From the NCBI RefSeq assembly GCF_040054535.1, contig NC_090780.1:9301001-9365000 (forward strand): a stretch of 64,000 bases of DNA, given 5' to 3'. This document shows, piece after piece, positions 54,871 to 64,000 of this stretch; the first letter of the stretch is position 1, and every line of letters begins with the position of its first letter. This stretch comes from Antennarius striatus (taxonomy: Eukaryota; Chordata; Actinopteri; Lophiiformes; Antennariidae). The notes under the pieces were generated by a model. That model worked only from the letters and a program-made list of their open reading frames with translations, ran no database searches and was not told the origin of the DNA. A program made the position numbers and the translations under genes.

Positions 54871-62633
<7,763 letters not shown>

Positions 62634-64000
62634 GTTTGCTGAGCAAGCTTCTGTGAACAAATAAGAAGGTATGTTATGCAGTGCGTTTATTTCAGTGTAG
62701 TCCTTTTTTCATCCATTCCAAAGGTTGATAACATTTTCCTTTCTTGGGGTTTTGTTCCAGTCATAATTCATTTGCAGTCACATTCCTGCCACCTTGTGGT
62801 TATCTTATCCAGTTATTGTTGGTCAGTTTTTATAGTCGTTTGATGTAAACCATGACATGCTGAAGAATAGCCTTTCTGACTGGATATTTTTAAAAGTCAG
62901 TAAAAAAGCTGAAATACTTTTTGTACTTTCAGTTTTTAATACAATTAAAGTCCTGCACCAGATCTGTAGTCTATGTTATGCCCAACCTGGCTGGTCTTAT
63001 GAAACACTTTTTCTACAGTTACACTGCTCCAGAAAGTACAAGAAAAATTATCAGAATAAATAGAAAAGAATAGGGGGAAAAAGAGAATCTTTATATATAT
63101 ATATATTATTTATATAACTCTACAACTCCTCAGTCTGACCTATGTTGCTCAGTAGTGTGCTTAGTATTTCTTTTACTGAATGAACTCTTGTGTCTCATCA
63201 ATGTACTATACAACAGGTGATACTCATTGTGCAAGATGGCCCTAATGTCATCCTCTCCAACAATATTAGAAGCCCTGTGGATTGGTCTGTTCAGTTTGCT
63301 GGAATCTGACCCAGCACAACACTGCATATTGGAAAGAACTGGCCATCACACTGACCTCCTGAATTAACACAAGGTTTGCCTGCCCCTCTGTCTTCCTCAA
63401 GTCCACCACCAGCTCTTGACATTTCAAGGCAGGATGAGTTCCATGTCACAATAAAACTACTAACTCAGTCAATGTATGTATTATACTTCATCAACCACGG
63501 TTGACCTAAGACTAACAGTGACTGAAGAGAGGGGATTACACACTGCTGCATTTGTTCAGAATGATTTCTTGAAACGTCAAAAGCAATGGGAACCACGTGG
63601 TGAGTTACAATCGATTTGCTTCCCTCTTGTGCTCAAACTATTTATGACATGGAAAAACATGATAGCAGATGGCAGAATGATTGCTGCATAAAATAGATGG
63701 ACACCAGCCCTTTATCCCATTTAGGAAGAAGTAGTTTTTGGGTTAGGATTACATTTTGTGTTAATCCACTGTTTTAATACAGCACACAAGTAGATCAGTC
63801 ATAAGTTTGGAAAGTCTGTCGGGCCTAAAATCTACTTTGGCTGTAATTATCTAATGATGTCGACCATAGAAATGTGATTTATCAAAATCCTTGTCGGCAA
63901 ATAGCTGTGATTGCTGCAGAGATCCCGTACAAAGCAAAGATAACTTTGTGTGATATCCAGCATCATGTGTTTGTATGACAGGTTGGAATGGCTGAATGAG
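62634..64000. other. Upstream of akr7a, nothing recognised
   Basis: Should contain the akr7a promoter and possibly a 5' non-coding exon. Apart from a short (TA)n at 63094-63110, no clear element is visible. ORFs under 72 codons. Confidence 0.45.

Noticed and set aside
62634-62660. N-terminal extension of akr7a from an upstream TTG
   Set aside because: TTG is an unlikely start, and the sequence TTTGTTCACAG looks like a splice acceptor. The ATG at 62633 gives the expected family length.

Overview
The window is eukaryotic, almost certainly from a ray-finned (teleost) fish. Evidence: spliced vertebrate genes with GT-AG introns, long CA/TA/GGAT/GATA microsatellites, and typical fish mobile DNA, including a LINE whose reverse-transcriptase region matches the Rex3 diagnostic stretch, Tigger- and hAT-type DNA transposons, RTE, L2-like and R4-like LINE pieces, and BEL/Pao and gypsy-like LTR debris. 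There is no sign of a bacterial or viral genome and no CRISPR array.

Four protein-coding genes were reconstructed exon by exon; in each the coding exons add up to an exact multiple of three with matching splice phases. (1) terf2ip/RAP1, plus strand, 9117-13338, 8 coding exons, 692 aa. (2) iffo2, minus strand, 43375-17043, 8 exons, 486 aa, with a first intron of about 20 kb. (3) mrto4, plus strand, 51860-54320, 8 exons, 238 aa. (4) An AKR7A-type aldehyde reductase, minus strand, 62633-54871, 7 coding exons, 320 aa. terf2ip and iffo2 are tail to tail, as are mrto4 and akr7a. The iffo2-mrto4-akr7a block matches the human 1p36.13 neighbourhood, but UBR4 and EMC1, which lie between IFFO2 and MRTO4 in human, are absent here. 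An 8.4 kb transposon-rich interval takes their place. The four genes do not form a pathway: they act at telomeres (RAP1), in the intermediate-filament family (IFFO2), in 60S ribosome assembly (MRTO4) and in aldehyde detoxification (AKR7A).

Layout: 1-4640, gene-free with CA/TA/GT microsatellites; 4640-7200, a nested transposon cluster (outer hAT holding a Tigger derivative and a second hAT); 8.5-13.3 kb, terf2ip; 13.3-17.0 kb, 3' sequences; 17.0-43.4 kb, iffo2, whose giant intron holds an RTE LINE, an L2-like LINE tail, a pogo transposase fragment, hAT MITEs and an inverted THAP-domain repeat; 43.4-51.8 kb, LTR and LINE debris with two decapeptide-like minisatellites; 51.8-54.3 kb, mrto4; 54.9-62.6 kb, akr7a, with Rex3 in one intron and a TA-target DNA transposon abutting a splice donor in another; 62.6-64.0 kb, upstream sequence.

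No new multi-gene system was found. The most notable observations are structural: a transposon that supplies part of a splice donor, an exactly delimited nest of three DNA transposons, a perfect 26-bp-arm hairpin upstream of mrto4, an inverted duplication of a THAP zinc-finger exon, and an enlarged fish RAP1 linker.
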